From Haladaptatus sp. DYF46 (GTDB lineage Archaea; Halobacteriota; Halobacteria; Halobacteriales; Haladaptataceae): a DNA stretch of 64,000 bases. This document shows, piece after piece, positions 16,983 through 25,243 of the stretch. The stretch lies in assembly GCF_021083305.1 (NCBI RefSeq), contig NZ_JAJFAY010000002.1, positions 682,001-746,000 of the forward strand, written 5' to 3'. A model generated the notes under the pieces. The model had not been told where the DNA came from. It did not search any database and worked only from the letters and a program-made list of their open reading frames with translations. The translations under genes were made by a program, and so were the position numbers. Each line of letters begins with the position of its first letter. Position 1 is the first letter of the stretch.

Positions 16983-17690
16983 TTACACGAGCGTCCAACC
17001 GAGGAGAACGACGGTCAAAATCACGGCGGGAATGTCCGCGCTCGAAACCGCAAGACGAGGGAGGGTCGGATTCCACGCGAAACAGCGGGCGCGAAGCGCG
17101 AGCGAGAACGTGTCGGCGCGATCGAACGCCCGCGACAGTCCCGCCGCGCCGACCAGTTCCATCCGGTCGGTGAGCGGACGCTCGTCGCCGAGACGGGCGG
17201 CCATGGCGTCCCGAATCGCGCGCAAATCGGCCTGGAAGACGGGGAGGAATCGAAAAACGAAGGCGACGCCCATGCCCAGAAACTGGCCGACTCGCCCGGG
17301 GACGAGCCACTGAATCGCCGCGCGCGACTCTCGAACCGGCGTCGTGCGAACGTAGGCCGCGCTGACACAGAGGACGAGGAGGACCCGGTAACTCGCCAAC
17401 GTGGGTGCAAGGGCGTCCCCCGGAACCACCCACGGCGGGCCGAGCGTGAGCGCGGCGAAGGCGGGACCGCCGACGAGGAACGGAAACAGATACTTGAACT
17501 CGCGGAGCACCCAGAGCGGCGACGTGGCCGCCCCGACGAGAACCCCCGCGACGACCAACGTCAACACGGCGAGTCCGACGGGAGTCGTCTTGTCGAGCGC
17601 GACGGCCGCGAAAACGGCCTGAAACAGGAGTTTGACGCGGGGGTCGAGTCGTTCGACGAACGCCCCCTGCGAGCGATATGCAAGCGTCAT
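16983..17690 (-). CDS. bioN: Biotin ECF transporter T component
   Basis: A 235-residue membrane protein of the CbiQ/BioN family, the transmembrane coupling subunit of an energy-coupling factor importer. It has about five to six hydrophobic spans and a cytosolic segment after about residue 140 (AAIQWLVPGRVGQFLGMGVA, then RAIRDAMAARLGDE). The Ala-Arg pairs that contact the ATPases lie in MAARLG and LALRARCF. The start ATG overlaps the stop of the ATPase gene by 4 bp, so the two are translationally coupled. Confidence 0.88.
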   Translation of the reverse strand: MTLAYRSQGAFVERLDPRVKLLFQAVFAAVALDKTTPVGLAVLTLVVAGVLVGAATSPLWVLREFKYLFPFLVGGPAFAALTLGPPWVVPGDALAPTLASYRVLLVLCVSAAYVRTTPVRESRAAIQWLVPGRVGQFLGMGVAFVFRFLPVFQADLRAIRDAMAARLGDERPLTDRMELVGAAGLSRAFDRADTFSLALRARCFAWNPTLPRLAVSSADIPAVILTVVLLGWTLV

Positions 17691-18385
17691 GGCGTCTCGA
17701 TACCGAGGCGTGTGAGTTCGGATGCCGTCTCCGCGGGTGGCCCATCGACCGCGATTTCGCCGTCGCGAAGCGCGACCGTCCGGTCGGCGATCGACCAGAC
17801 GTCCCGCAGGTCGTGGGTCACGACGATGATTCCGGTACCGTCCCCCGAGAGCGTTTCGAGGTGGGACACCACCGACTCCCGGGCCGGGCCGTCCAGTCCG
17901 GTGAACGGTTCGTCCAGCACGAGATGGTCGGGTTCCATCGCCAGCGCGCCCGCGATGGCGACGCGCTGGCACTCCCCGCCGGAGAGCGTGTCAATGCGGG
18001 CGTCGCGGCGGTTCGCCATTCCGACCGCGGACAGGGCCGTCTCCACACGGCGGTCGATTTCGTCGCGGGGGAGCCCGAGGTTCTCCGGGCCGAACGCCAC
18101 GTCCGCGCCGACCGTCGCGGCAACGAAGGTGTCCCGCGGATGTTGAAACACCATTCCGACGCGGGTTCGTGCGGCCACGAGGTCGTCTTCGACCGGTGTT
18201 TCGTCGACCGACACGGTCCCTTCGTCGGGCGTGAGGAGTCCGTTGAAATGTCGGACGAGCGTCGTCTTCCCGCTCCCGTTCGGACCGGAAATCACGACGA
18301 ACTCCCCGTCCGAAATCGTGAGCGATACGTCGTCGAGCGCCACCGCGTCGCCGAACCGGTGGACGAGGTTTCGCGTCGTTATCAT
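17687..18385 (-). CDS. bioM: Biotin ECF transporter ATPase
   Basis: A 232-residue ABC ATPase with Walker A GPNGSGKTT (about residues 34-42), Q-loop VFQHPRDTF, signature LSGGECQR (about 135-142), Walker B HLVLDEP and the switch His in VTHD. The LSGGECQRVAIAGALAMEPD form is typical of ECF A components. It lies between bioY and bioN with short overlaps on both sides. It powers uptake of the vitamin bound by BioY. Confidence 0.9.
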   Translation of the reverse strand: MITTRNLVHRFGDAVALDDVSLTISDGEFVVISGPNGSGKTTLVRHFNGLLTPDEGTVSVDETPVEDDLVAARTRVGMVFQHPRDTFVAATVGADVAFGPENLGLPRDEIDRRVETALSAVGMANRRDARIDTLSGGECQRVAIAGALAMEPDHLVLDEPFTGLDGPARESVVSHLETLSGDGTGIIVVTHDLRDVWSIADRTVALRDGEIAVDGPPAETASELTRLGIETP

Positions 18386-18969
18386 TCCGCTTTGATGCGG
18401 TCACTCCGGACGATGCCGACCGCGGCGGCGATTTTGAGCGCCTCGAAGGGGACGAACGCCACCGCCGAGAGGGTGAACGCCTCGGCGAGCGCGTAGTTGC
18501 CGAAGTAGGAGAATCCGACGGTCCCGAAGGCGTAGATGATGGCCGTTCCGACGACCATCCCGCCGACGAGGCGGAAAACGCCGGTCCGTTTCGGGTCGCG
18601 GAGCGTCAGTCCGTCGTGGACGATTGCCCCGACGACGAACGCGGCGAAGGGGTACGAGAGGAGGTACCCGCTCGTCAGGTCACCGACGACGTTGATCAGC
18701 CCGGCGGAACCACCGACGAAGACCGGTGCGCCGACGGCACCCGCGACGAGGTAGAGGACGAGCGACGCGGACCCCCAGAGCGGTCCGAGGAAGATACCCG
18801 CGAGGAAGACGCCGAGGACTTGAAGCGTGACGGGAATCGCCGGAGCGAGGGGATTCGGGAACGAAACCTGTGCGAACGCGCCGACGATGGCGGCGAACAA
18901 TGCGGTTCGTGCGATGTTCCCGACGGTTTGCTCGCCGACCAGTTCGACCGACCCGGTTTCAGTGGACAT
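18382..18969 (-). CDS. bioY: Biotin transporter substrate-binding protein BioY
   Basis: A 195-residue integral membrane S component with six hydrophobic spans. The BioY pattern is present: IPVTLQVLGVFLAGIFLGP (about residues 47-65), AGAVGAPVF and GGSAGL, then GYLLSYPFAAF. It binds biotin and works with the following ATPase and T component. The start MSTETGSVELV was chosen because the conserved protein begins there; a longer frame reaches into the upstream promoter region. The gene order Y-M-N on one strand suggests a single operon. Confidence 0.9.
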   Translation of the reverse strand: MSTETGSVELVGEQTVGNIARTALFAAIVGAFAQVSFPNPLAPAIPVTLQVLGVFLAGIFLGPLWGSASLVLYLVAGAVGAPVFVGGSAGLINVVGDLTSGYLLSYPFAAFVVGAIVHDGLTLRDPKRTGVFRLVGGMVVGTAIIYAFGTVGFSYFGNYALAEAFTLSAVAFVPFEALKIAAAVGIVRSDRIKAE

Positions 18970-19064
18970 GAAACAGGTTCGCTCGTCAACCGCTATGAGA
19001 ACTTCGGTTGACGGCGCTGCTTGTTTCAGCCGACGGAACGAAACTTCACGCCCTGCCCAACAGG

Positions 19065-19074
19065 TTTTTATAGG
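19065..19074 (+). promoter_or_regulatory. TATA box of the Cmi4-like gene
   Basis: TTTTTATAGG is centred about 27 bp upstream of the ATG at 19097, a near-ideal haloarchaeal promoter giving a leaderless message. Confidence 0.6.
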
Positions 19075-19096
19075 TACCGAGCATGAGCTACGCGCT

Positions 19097-19699
19097 ATGG
19101 ATAAGAAGACCGAGGAACTCCGTGACATGTTCCTCGATTTGACGGACGAGGAGACTGTCACGGAAAAACAGGAGGAGACGCACGGATCGCTCGGTACGGA
19201 GGAAAAAGCCGACGAGCAGCTGCTCGCCGTGGTGGCGGAGATGCGCGAGCGCTACGAGTTCGACACGACGCTCACCGACGAGGAGTTGACGACGGTGGTT
19301 CGTCGGTTCTACGCCGGGGACGAGGACGCCGAAATCGCCCGCGAACTCGGGGACGAATCCCTCGAAGAAACCGTCGGCCGTGCCCGAATCGACCTCCACC
19401 TCTTTCGGCTGTCGGACACCGAAGCGCCGTTCGAAATCGAAGCGCTTCGGACGCTCGTCAATGACGGTGTAGCGACCGCCGACTGCGCCACGGAACTCGG
19501 TGTGGAGGAGACGACCGTTCGGCGTTACCGGCGCGTCATCGAGGCGAAGGCCGAAGCACGGACCGTAAACCAGCAGTACATCAACGAGTTCGAGAACATC
19601 CTACAGGACCGAGAGATATCCGATAGAATGACAAGTGATATCCAACAGGACGGGTTGGACGACGCCACCGACGGGATGGAGACGAACGTTTCGTTCTAA
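19097..19699 (+). CDS. Conditioned medium-induced protein 4-like regulator
   Basis: A 200-residue acidic protein beginning MDKKTEELRDMFLDLTDEET, which I recognise as the haloarchaeal family named conditioned medium-induced protein 4. Two helix-turn-helix-like parts are visible: DEELTTVVRRFYAGDEDAEI (about residues 60-79) and GVATADCATELGVEETTVRRYRR (about 125-147), so a DNA-binding role is likely. The biochemical role is unknown. It starts 27 bp after a strong TATA box and is divergent from bioY. Confidence 0.8.
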   Translation: MDKKTEELRDMFLDLTDEETVTEKQEETHGSLGTEEKADEQLLAVVAEMRERYEFDTTLTDEELTTVVRRFYAGDEDAEIARELGDESLEETVGRARIDLHLFRLSDTEAPFEIEALRTLVNDGVATADCATELGVEETTVRRYRRVIEAKAEARTVNQQYINEFENILQDREISDRMTSDIQQDGLDDATDGMETNVSF

Positions 19700-19806
19700 A
19701 CTGATTTTATTTCGTCCATTCGCGGACAGCCACGTTTTCGAGAACGAGCCGCTGCCATACCCCGCGACTCCGCGTCGGCGTTCTGAGGTCCAACTGGTAC
19801 GGAAGT

Positions 19807-19953
19807 ATGACCGCGGGCGTGCTCGGATTGGTGACGTTCTTCACGTTGCCGCTCGACCTCATCGGCACGTTCCTCATCGCGCTCGGTGAAGGACAGTTCG
19901 ACCACGCGGAAGAAGAAGAGACGGTCGAAGAGGAAGTCGCGACGGTCGAATAA
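19807..19953 (+). CDS. Small membrane protein with acidic tail
   Basis: A 48-residue protein starting MTAGVLGLVTFFTLPLDLIG. One hydrophobic span covers about residues 3-27, followed by an acidic tail (EEEETVEEEVATVE). The third codon positions are G/C-rich, as in true genes here. I know no homologue with a function; no clear promoter is seen. Confidence 0.5.
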   Translation: MTAGVLGLVTFFTLPLDLIGTFLIALGEGQFDHAEEEETVEEEVATVE

Positions 19954-20016
19954 TTCGACCCAGCATCCACCCGTACGAGGTCATTTTTATACGAAACGAA
20001 ACCCGGCGAGCGACCG

Positions 20017-21408
20017 CTATTCCACGCCGGATTCGACGCTCTTTTCCACCGCGTTCGGTTCCGTCTCCTCGTCCAACCGGGTGAGTCTGGCTTTCATGAT
20101 GCGAGTGTTTTCGACCTGTTCGACGTGGAGTCGAACCCCTTCGTAGTCGATATCCTCACCCTCTTCCACCAGTCTGCCCGCACGGTTGAAGATGAACCCG
20201 GCGATGGTTTCGAACTCCTCACCCTCGGGGAGTTCGATGTCCATGGCCTCGTTTACCTCGTCGATGTTGACCTCGCCGCGAACGATGACGGTGTCCTCGT
20301 CGATGCGCTCTATGGGCTCTTCTTCCTCCCCGTCCAGGATTTCACCGACGATCTCCTCGACCATGTCCTCCATCGTGACCAGACCCTCAGTCGTCCCGAA
20401 CTCGTCGATGACGATGACCATCTGCATCCGATTTTCCCGCATTTCGGTCAGCAGTTCGTCCACGTTCTTGCTCTCGGGGACGTGAAGCGTCGGCTGAATC
20501 AGGTTGCTCAGTTTCAACCCGTCCGGCGTCGTCTCGCCGTAGTTCTTCTCGCGCACGAGGTCACGCACCGTGACGATGCCGATGACGTTGTCCAGACTCC
20601 CCTCGTAGACGGGAACGCGCTCGTGGCCCGACTGGACGAGGGTTTCGATTGCCTCGTCGATGCTCGACTCCTGCGGGACGGCGGTCATGTCGAGACGCGG
20701 CGTCATGACCTCCTTGGCGATGGTGTTGTTGAACCGGAAGATGCGCTGGAGCATCTCGCGTTCGTCCTCCTCGATGACGCCCTCGCGCTCGCCGGTCTGA
20801 ATCATGTCCTGAATCTCGTCGCGAGTGACGTACGAGGTCTCGATGGCCGAGCGTCCGCCGGTGACGCGGTTGACCGCTCGCGTCAAGTAGTCGAACGTGA
20901 CGACCAACGGGAGCAGGAGGTATTCGGAGTATTTGAGCGGTTTCGCGATTTTGAGCGCCCACGACTCCGTGTTCTCGACGGCGTACGATTTCGGCGCGCT
21001 CTCGCCGAACAGCAGGACGAGCGAGGTGATGCCGAACGTCGAGACGAGGACGGCGAGGCTGGGATTGTCGAGATAGATCCCCACGAGCGCCGTCGCGATG
21101 GACGACATCGCGATGTTGACGATGTTGTTGCCGACGAGAATCGTCACGAGCAGACGGTGCGGGTCGCTTTTGAGCGAGTCGACGGTCTTCGCGCCGTCCA
21201 CACCCTCATCGACGAGCGCCTCCACGCGGTGTTTCGCGAGCGAGAACATCGCGATCTCGGAGGACGAAAAGAACGCCGAGAGCAAGAGGAGGAAGAGAAT
21301 GCAAACGATACCACCCCAGAGGACCATTTGCCCGGTCGGGCGGATGCCAAACAGACTATTCAGTGGCGCAGTCTGTGAAAGAGCGACGAGTGTCGGGGAG
21401 AGTGCCAT
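20017..21408 (-). CDS. CNNM/CorC-family transporter with CBS domains
   Basis: A 463-residue membrane protein of the HlyC/CorC (CNNM) family, thought to move Mg2+ or related cations. The N-terminal CNNM domain (about residues 30-195) has four hydrophobic spans and includes SAFFSSSEIAMFSL and GESAPKSYA. A CBS pair follows (about 215-335; PRLDMTAVPQ, GHERVPVYEGSLDNVIGIV). The C-terminal CorC/HlyC domain (about 365-445) contains FETIAGFIFNRAGRLVEEGE. The start MALSPTL was preferred to one 8 codons earlier. The gene is divergent from the glutaredoxin gene. Confidence 0.85.
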   Translation of the reverse strand: MALSPTLVALSQTAPLNSLFGIRPTGQMVLWGGIVCILFLLLLSAFFSSSEIAMFSLAKHRVEALVDEGVDGAKTVDSLKSDPHRLLVTILVGNNIVNIAMSSIATALVGIYLDNPSLAVLVSTFGITSLVLLFGESAPKSYAVENTESWALKIAKPLKYSEYLLLPLVVTFDYLTRAVNRVTGGRSAIETSYVTRDEIQDMIQTGEREGVIEEDEREMLQRIFRFNNTIAKEVMTPRLDMTAVPQESSIDEAIETLVQSGHERVPVYEGSLDNVIGIVTVRDLVREKNYGETTPDGLKLSNLIQPTLHVPESKNVDELLTEMRENRMQMVIVIDEFGTTEGLVTMEDMVEEIVGEILDGEEEEPIERIDEDTVIVRGEVNIDEVNEAMDIELPEGEEFETIAGFIFNRAGRLVEEGEDIDYEGVRLHVEQVENTRIMKARLTRLDEETEPNAVEKSVESGVE

Positions 21409-21525
21409 TCGATAACCCACCTTGACCATCAACAGGATTAACTCTTTATTCTTTTGCTGTTCGGGATTTTGGGTGAAACTGCCGAGAGCGAAGCCCTTAC
21501 AGGAGTTTCACCCTAAACACCGAAC

Positions 21526-21795
21526 ATGAGTACCGAGACGACAGATCCGGCCATCACGCTGTATCGACTGCAGGCGTGTCCGTACTGCGAACGCGTGGTT
21601 CGAAAACTACAGGAGTACGACATTCCCTACCAGTCGCGGTTCATCGAACCGATGCACTCGGACCGAAACGTCGTCAAGCGTATCAGCGGCAAGCGAACCG
21701 TCCCGGCCATCGTGGACGAGAACACGGGCGTGACGATGAGCGAGAGCGCGAACATCGTCGAGTACGTCGAGAACACCTACGGAGGGGCGGAATAA
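21526..21795 (+). CDS. Glutaredoxin-like thiol protein
   Basis: An 89-residue thioredoxin-fold protein with the redox motif CPYC (about residues 18-21), the cis-Pro segment KRTVPAIVDENTG and a C-terminal SANIVEYVENTYG helix as in GST N-terminal domains. It probably handles disulfides through gamma-glutamylcysteine or protein thiols. Its TAA overlaps the ATG of the redoxin gene by 1 bp, so the two are coupled. Confidence 0.88.
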   Translation: MSTETTDPAITLYRLQACPYCERVVRKLQEYDIPYQSRFIEPMHSDRNVVKRISGKRTVPAIVDENTGVTMSESANIVEYVENTYGGAE

Positions 21796-22304
21796 TGGTG
21801 GATTTCGACGTCGTGGAACTCGGCCCGGCGGACCACCCGAGCGTCGGCGAGACGGCACCGGACTTCACGCGCCCGCTCGTGGATGCCGAACTCTGGGAGA
21901 ACGTCTCCCTGTCCGACATCACGGACGACGGGAAGACGCTGCTCGTCTTCTACAGCATGGACGGCGCGTTCCCCGCGACGTACGTGTGGAACGAACTGCG
22001 TGACCGCGCGTGGGACGACGCATACGACGTGCGGATAGTCGGCCTATCGATTTCGACGCCGTACGAACACAAGACCCTCATTCAGGAGCGCGGCATGGAG
22101 TACCCCCTGTTCAGCGACCCCGCGAACGACGTCGCCGAGGCGTACGGCATCGAGAACGATTTGGACGGGATGGAAGGCATCAGCGAACCGCGACCGGCGA
22201 TGTTCCTGCTGGACGAAGACCGGACGGTCGAATACGCGTGGGTCGCGGCCGAGTGGCCCGACTTCCCGGACTACGACGAAGTCGAGCAGGCTCTACGGGG
22301 CTGA
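21795..22304 (+). CDS. Redoxin-domain protein lacking cysteines
   Basis: A 169-residue protein with the thioredoxin-like fold of AhpC/Bcp peroxiredoxins: a GETAPDFTRPLVD start (about residues 17-29), VFYSMDGAFPATYVWNEL at the place of the peroxidatic loop, and SEPRPAMFLLDEDRTVEYAW. I find no Cys in the sequence, so it cannot be a classical peroxiredoxin. The coupling to a glutaredoxin gene suggests a redox or chaperone partner role, which is inference. Confidence 0.82.
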   Translation: MVDFDVVELGPADHPSVGETAPDFTRPLVDAELWENVSLSDITDDGKTLLVFYSMDGAFPATYVWNELRDRAWDDAYDVRIVGLSISTPYEHKTLIQERGMEYPLFSDPANDVAEAYGIENDLDGMEGISEPRPAMFLLDEDRTVEYAWVAAEWPDFPDYDEVEQALRG

Positions 22305-22353
22305 GGCGAGGAGAGGACGCGACGCTTTTTTCGTGTGGGCCACAACTCACGGT

Positions 22354-22971
22354 ATGGCCGATACGAGCGACGGAACCGACGCGACCGAAACAGAACTCGA
22401 CCGAGCGGCGACGGCGATTCGTGAGGGCAAACTCGTCGTGTATCCGACCGAGACGGTGTACGGTCTCGGTGCCGACGCGCTGGATTCGACGGCGATAGAG
22501 CGCGCGTTCGAGGCGAAACACAGGGCGCGCGACAAACCGGTGTCGCTCGCGGTTCCCGACGTCGAAAGCGCGAAACGCTACGCTCGTCCGATGGAACGCG
22601 AGCTGGCGTTCATGGAGGCATTTTTGCCCGGACCCGTCACCGTCCTCTGTGAGAAGCGCGACGTCGTCCCCGACGTCCTCACCGGCGGACGCTCACGCGT
22701 GGGCGTTCGGGTTCCGGACCAGTCGCTCGCGTTGGAACTCCTCGAACGGGTGTCTCCCATCACCAGCACGAGCGCCAACGTGAGCGGGCGGGCGAGTGCG
22801 ACCCGCATCGAAGAGCTCGACGCGGAGATTCGTGACGCCGCGGCGGTCGTCCTCGATGGCGGCGAAACCGGAGGCACCGGAAGCACCGTCGTGAACGTGG
22901 AGCGGGGCGAAATCGTCCGTCGGGGGGAGAACGCGGACGAAATCGAGACGTGGCTAGCCGCCGAGGAGTGA
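22354..22971 (+). CDS. sua5: L-threonylcarbamoyladenylate synthase (Sua5/YwlC)
   Basis: A 205-residue enzyme that makes the TC-AMP intermediate for t6A at position 37 of ANN-decoding tRNAs. The YrdC domain is complete: GKLVVYPTETVYGLGADAL (about residues 26-44), KHRARDKPVSLAV with the KxR motif (about 55-67), LPGPVTV and STSANVSG. There is no C-terminal Sua5 domain, so it is the short YwlC/YrdC form. The ATG at 22354 follows a short spacer after the redoxin gene. Confidence 0.92.
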   Translation: MADTSDGTDATETELDRAATAIREGKLVVYPTETVYGLGADALDSTAIERAFEAKHRARDKPVSLAVPDVESAKRYARPMERELAFMEAFLPGPVTVLCEKRDVVPDVLTGGRSRVGVRVPDQSLALELLERVSPITSTSANVSGRASATRIEELDAEIRDAAAVVLDGGETGGTGSTVVNVERGEIVRRGENADEIETWLAAEE

Positions 22972-23613
22972 CCGCAGCGTCCGGGTTTTGACCCCGCACT
23001 CCGCGCGATACTCGCAGGCGTCGCATTTCGAACGATTGTGCAACCGCGGCGGCGGGCCGTCGAGCGCGCGGGCGGTTCGGAGGACGCGGCGATACGTCGC
23101 CTTTCGGCGGGTCGAAAGGCGAAGTCTGCGAACGATGCCGTGGGCAGGATACTCCACAAAGGCGTGTTCGACCGCCCGCTCGTGTTCCCACGAGAGCGCC
23201 TTCGCGGCGGCGACCGCTCGCACGCTTTGGGGTTCCCAAACGCCCGTCTCGGGTGGGGTTCCGGTGAACACCATCGACGGTATCGGGGAGTCGCCGCCGA
23301 GGACCTTGTGGACGATTCCGCGGCAGTCCTTCCCCTCGACCAGTTTCGCGCGTGTCTCGGGCGAGCGGAGACGGTCCCACGCGTCGAACTCGGTGGCGCG
23401 TTTCAGGTTCGCCCGAAACTGTGCGGGCGGGACTTCCAACGGGAGGTCCGCGAGTTCGGCATCGGACGCATCGAGGAGGCGGTCGTATTCGAACGCGAGT
23501 TGTCGCCGTTCGGCCACGATAGCCGGGATTTCGAGTTCGTCCCCTCGAAGGTAGTAGAGTTTCCGGGGACAGTACGCGGCGGTTTCGAGTTCGCTGAACG
23601 GGAGCTTCGTCAC
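22954..23613 (-). CDS. Cas4/Dna2-like protein, not linked to CRISPR
   Basis: A 219-residue protein of the Cas4-like PD-(D/E)XK group. It has the Cys arrangement of the Fe-S cluster: one Cys near the N-terminus (AAYCPRKLYYLRG) and CDACEYRAEC near residues 198-207. The nuclease residues are hard to assign; the usual clear E-x-K motif is not obvious. No cas1, cas2 or repeat array is in the window, so a repair or RNA/DNA end-processing role outside CRISPR is likely. The GTG start is supported by a TATA box (23636-23643) 27 bp upstream. It overlaps the end of sua5 by 18 bp. Confidence 0.75.
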   Translation of the reverse strand: MTKLPFSELETAAYCPRKLYYLRGDELEIPAIVAERRQLAFEYDRLLDASDAELADLPLEVPPAQFRANLKRATEFDAWDRLRSPETRAKLVEGKDCRGIVHKVLGGDSPIPSMVFTGTPPETGVWEPQSVRAVAAAKALSWEHERAVEHAFVEYPAHGIVRRLRLSTRRKATYRRVLRTARALDGPPPRLHNRSKCDACEYRAECGVKTRTLRSLLGG

Positions 23614-23635
23614 GATGGTTCTGGTCTCGGTTTGG

Positions 23636-23643
23636 TATATAAA
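23636..23643. promoter_or_regulatory. TATA box between divergent Cas4-like and zinc-ribbon genes
   Basis: TATATAAA on the plus strand is centred about 27 bp upstream of the GTG start at 23613 on the minus strand, which decides that start. It is about 52 bp from the divergent ATG at 23692 and may serve both genes. Confidence 0.5.
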
Positions 23644-23691
23644 TCTCGGGTGAGGGAAAGGGGCAAGAGTCTGGACAGTCTCTGTCCGTTC

Positions 23692-24414
23692 ATGAGCGAT
23701 TTCGATAAGGAAGCGGAGCGGGAGAAACTCCGCCAGCAGTACGAAAACGAAAAGGAGGAGCGAAAATCGACGCAGCGGATGAGCGAACTGCTGTTGCAAG
23801 GCGCGACGATGACGGGCAAACACTGTGACACCTGTGGCGACCCGATATTCCGAATGAACGGAAACGAGTTCTGCCCGACCTGCCAAGGAGCTGGAACGAA
23901 CGCGGAAGCGGCGGAAGCCGACGCATCACCGACGGAGCAGTCGGGGAACGAAGCGGCCACTGGCACCGAAACCGAGGCCGCCGCCGAGGCGACCGAAATT
24001 CCGGTCGAGTCGGGCGATGAATCCGGAACGGACGCACGAGCGGAAACGGCAGGGGCGGCACGGGCAAGGTCGGGAGAGGCAAGGTCGAGGCAGACGGGGG
24101 AACCCGCGCGTGTACAGCGGCCGAACCCACCGCAGAGCGTGCCGCGTCAATCCCGGCGTACACCGCCGAGTCAGACGGAGGATGCGAATCGGAGTGAGCG
24201 GGCACAGCAACCGGAGACGCGGGCGATGAAAGAGGGAGGACAGGGTGGACGAACTGGCGACCTTTCGGTCGCGCGCGAGTCGTTGGTTCGGAAACTGACC
24301 ACGCTCGCACAGGAAGCCGAGGAGACGAACGACGTCGGTCACTCGCGCGAACTGCTGGCCGCGACGCGGGAGGCGGCGGAGGCGCTCGCCGCGCTGGACC
24401 GAGCGAACCGTTAA
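23692..24414 (+). CDS. Sjogren's syndrome/scleroderma autoantigen 1-family zinc-ribbon protein
   Basis: A 240-residue protein. The N-terminal 65 residues match the SSSCA1 family: a charged helix, the LLLQGATMTGKHCDTCG motif and a four-Cys zinc ribbon (CDTC and CPTC). A long low-complexity acidic/Ala/Gln-rich linker (about 70-190) follows, then a helical C-terminal part (SLVRKLTTLAQEAEETND). Function in archaea is unknown. The linker length varies greatly in such proteins and should not be over-read. Confidence 0.8.
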   Translation: MSDFDKEAEREKLRQQYENEKEERKSTQRMSELLLQGATMTGKHCDTCGDPIFRMNGNEFCPTCQGAGTNAEAAEADASPTEQSGNEAATGTETEAAAEATEIPVESGDESGTDARAETAGAARARSGEARSRQTGEPARVQRPNPPQSVPRQSRRTPPSQTEDANRSERAQQPETRAMKEGGQGGRTGDLSVARESLVRKLTTLAQEAEETNDVGHSRELLAATREAAEALAALDRANR

Positions 24415-24439
24415 GCCGAAACCGCTCGACAGTCATCCC

Positions 24440-24832
24440 ATGGACGTACTGGTCCCTATCGACGGCACCGAGGGCAGTTTCCGGGCACTCACGTTCGCGG
24501 CGGAGTTCGCCCGGAACTTCGACGCGACGCTGCACGTCGTACATTTTTCCGACGAAGCGACGCCGGCGACTGACGAGATACTCGAACGTGCCCGTGAGGT
24601 GCTCGAATCGGCAGATATCGAGTCGAACCCGGAGCTATCGACCGACATGCAACTGGAGTTTCGACCGGCGGAGCGAGTCGGGGAAAACATCCTCGAACTC
24701 GTGGAAGAAAACGACTACGACCACGTCATCATGAGTCATCGCGGGTCGGGGACGATAGAACGGGCGATTCTCGGGAGCGCCGCACAGACGATCGTCCGCG
24801 CCGAAGCGGTCCCGGTGACTATCGTTCCGTGA
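24440..24832 (+). CDS. Universal stress protein (UspA family)
   Basis: A 130-residue single UspA domain. The start MDVLVPIDGTEGSFRAL and the ATP-binding type end GSAAQTIVRAEAVPVTIVP with HRGSGTIERAILGS (about residues 99-112, the G-2x-G-9x-G pattern) are clear. It may bind ATP and respond to stress; haloarchaea carry many copies. It starts 25 bp after the zinc-ribbon gene and may share its transcript. Confidence 0.88.
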   Translation: MDVLVPIDGTEGSFRALTFAAEFARNFDATLHVVHFSDEATPATDEILERAREVLESADIESNPELSTDMQLEFRPAERVGENILELVEENDYDHVIMSHRGSGTIERAILGSAAQTIVRAEAVPVTIVP

Positions 24833-25067
24833 CCGATCGGGGTTTCACGTCGGCGTCTCGCTTCCCCGATAGGTCGAACCAATGCAGTGCGAAGGCGAAG
24901 TCCGGGTTAAAGTCCGACGGGAACGCCCTCTGCGTCACGTCGTGTTGTGGTTCGCCGTACAGTTCCAGTTCGCTGGTCGATGGCTCGGTCTCGTGCTGCG
25001 GCTTTCCGTACCGGTACTCGACTTCCCACTGTTCCTCGTCATCCTGCCTCGTGAGGCGGGGTAACAT
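24819..25067 (-). CDS. Hypothetical small acidic protein
   Basis: An 82-residue protein with no recognised domain and no membrane span. Codon third positions are G/C-rich and the composition is acidic and haloarchaeal-like. It converges on the UspA gene and overlaps its end by 14 bp, which slightly weakens the case. No homologue is known to me. Confidence 0.4.
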   Translation of the reverse strand: MLPRLTRQDDEEQWEVEYRYGKPQHETEPSTSELELYGEPQHDVTQRAFPSDFNPDFAFALHWFDLSGKRDADVKPRSVTER

Positions 25068-25243
25068 AGTTTACTCTCATCCGGGTAAACAGCAGGAGAG
25101 GATTTAACGTGGGTCGACCGTTCACCCCGTTTATGCACCGTCATCGGCGTCATACGATCTTCAAACGGCACAATATAGGCCGCGATGACTGATCGTGTGT
25201 GATTGGATACCATACAGCACCCCCGTGTCCCGGTAAGCACTCC

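Noticed and set aside
22954..23613. A CRISPR system around the Cas4-like gene
   Set aside because: No regularly spaced repeats, cas1, cas2 or effector gene were found anywhere in the window.
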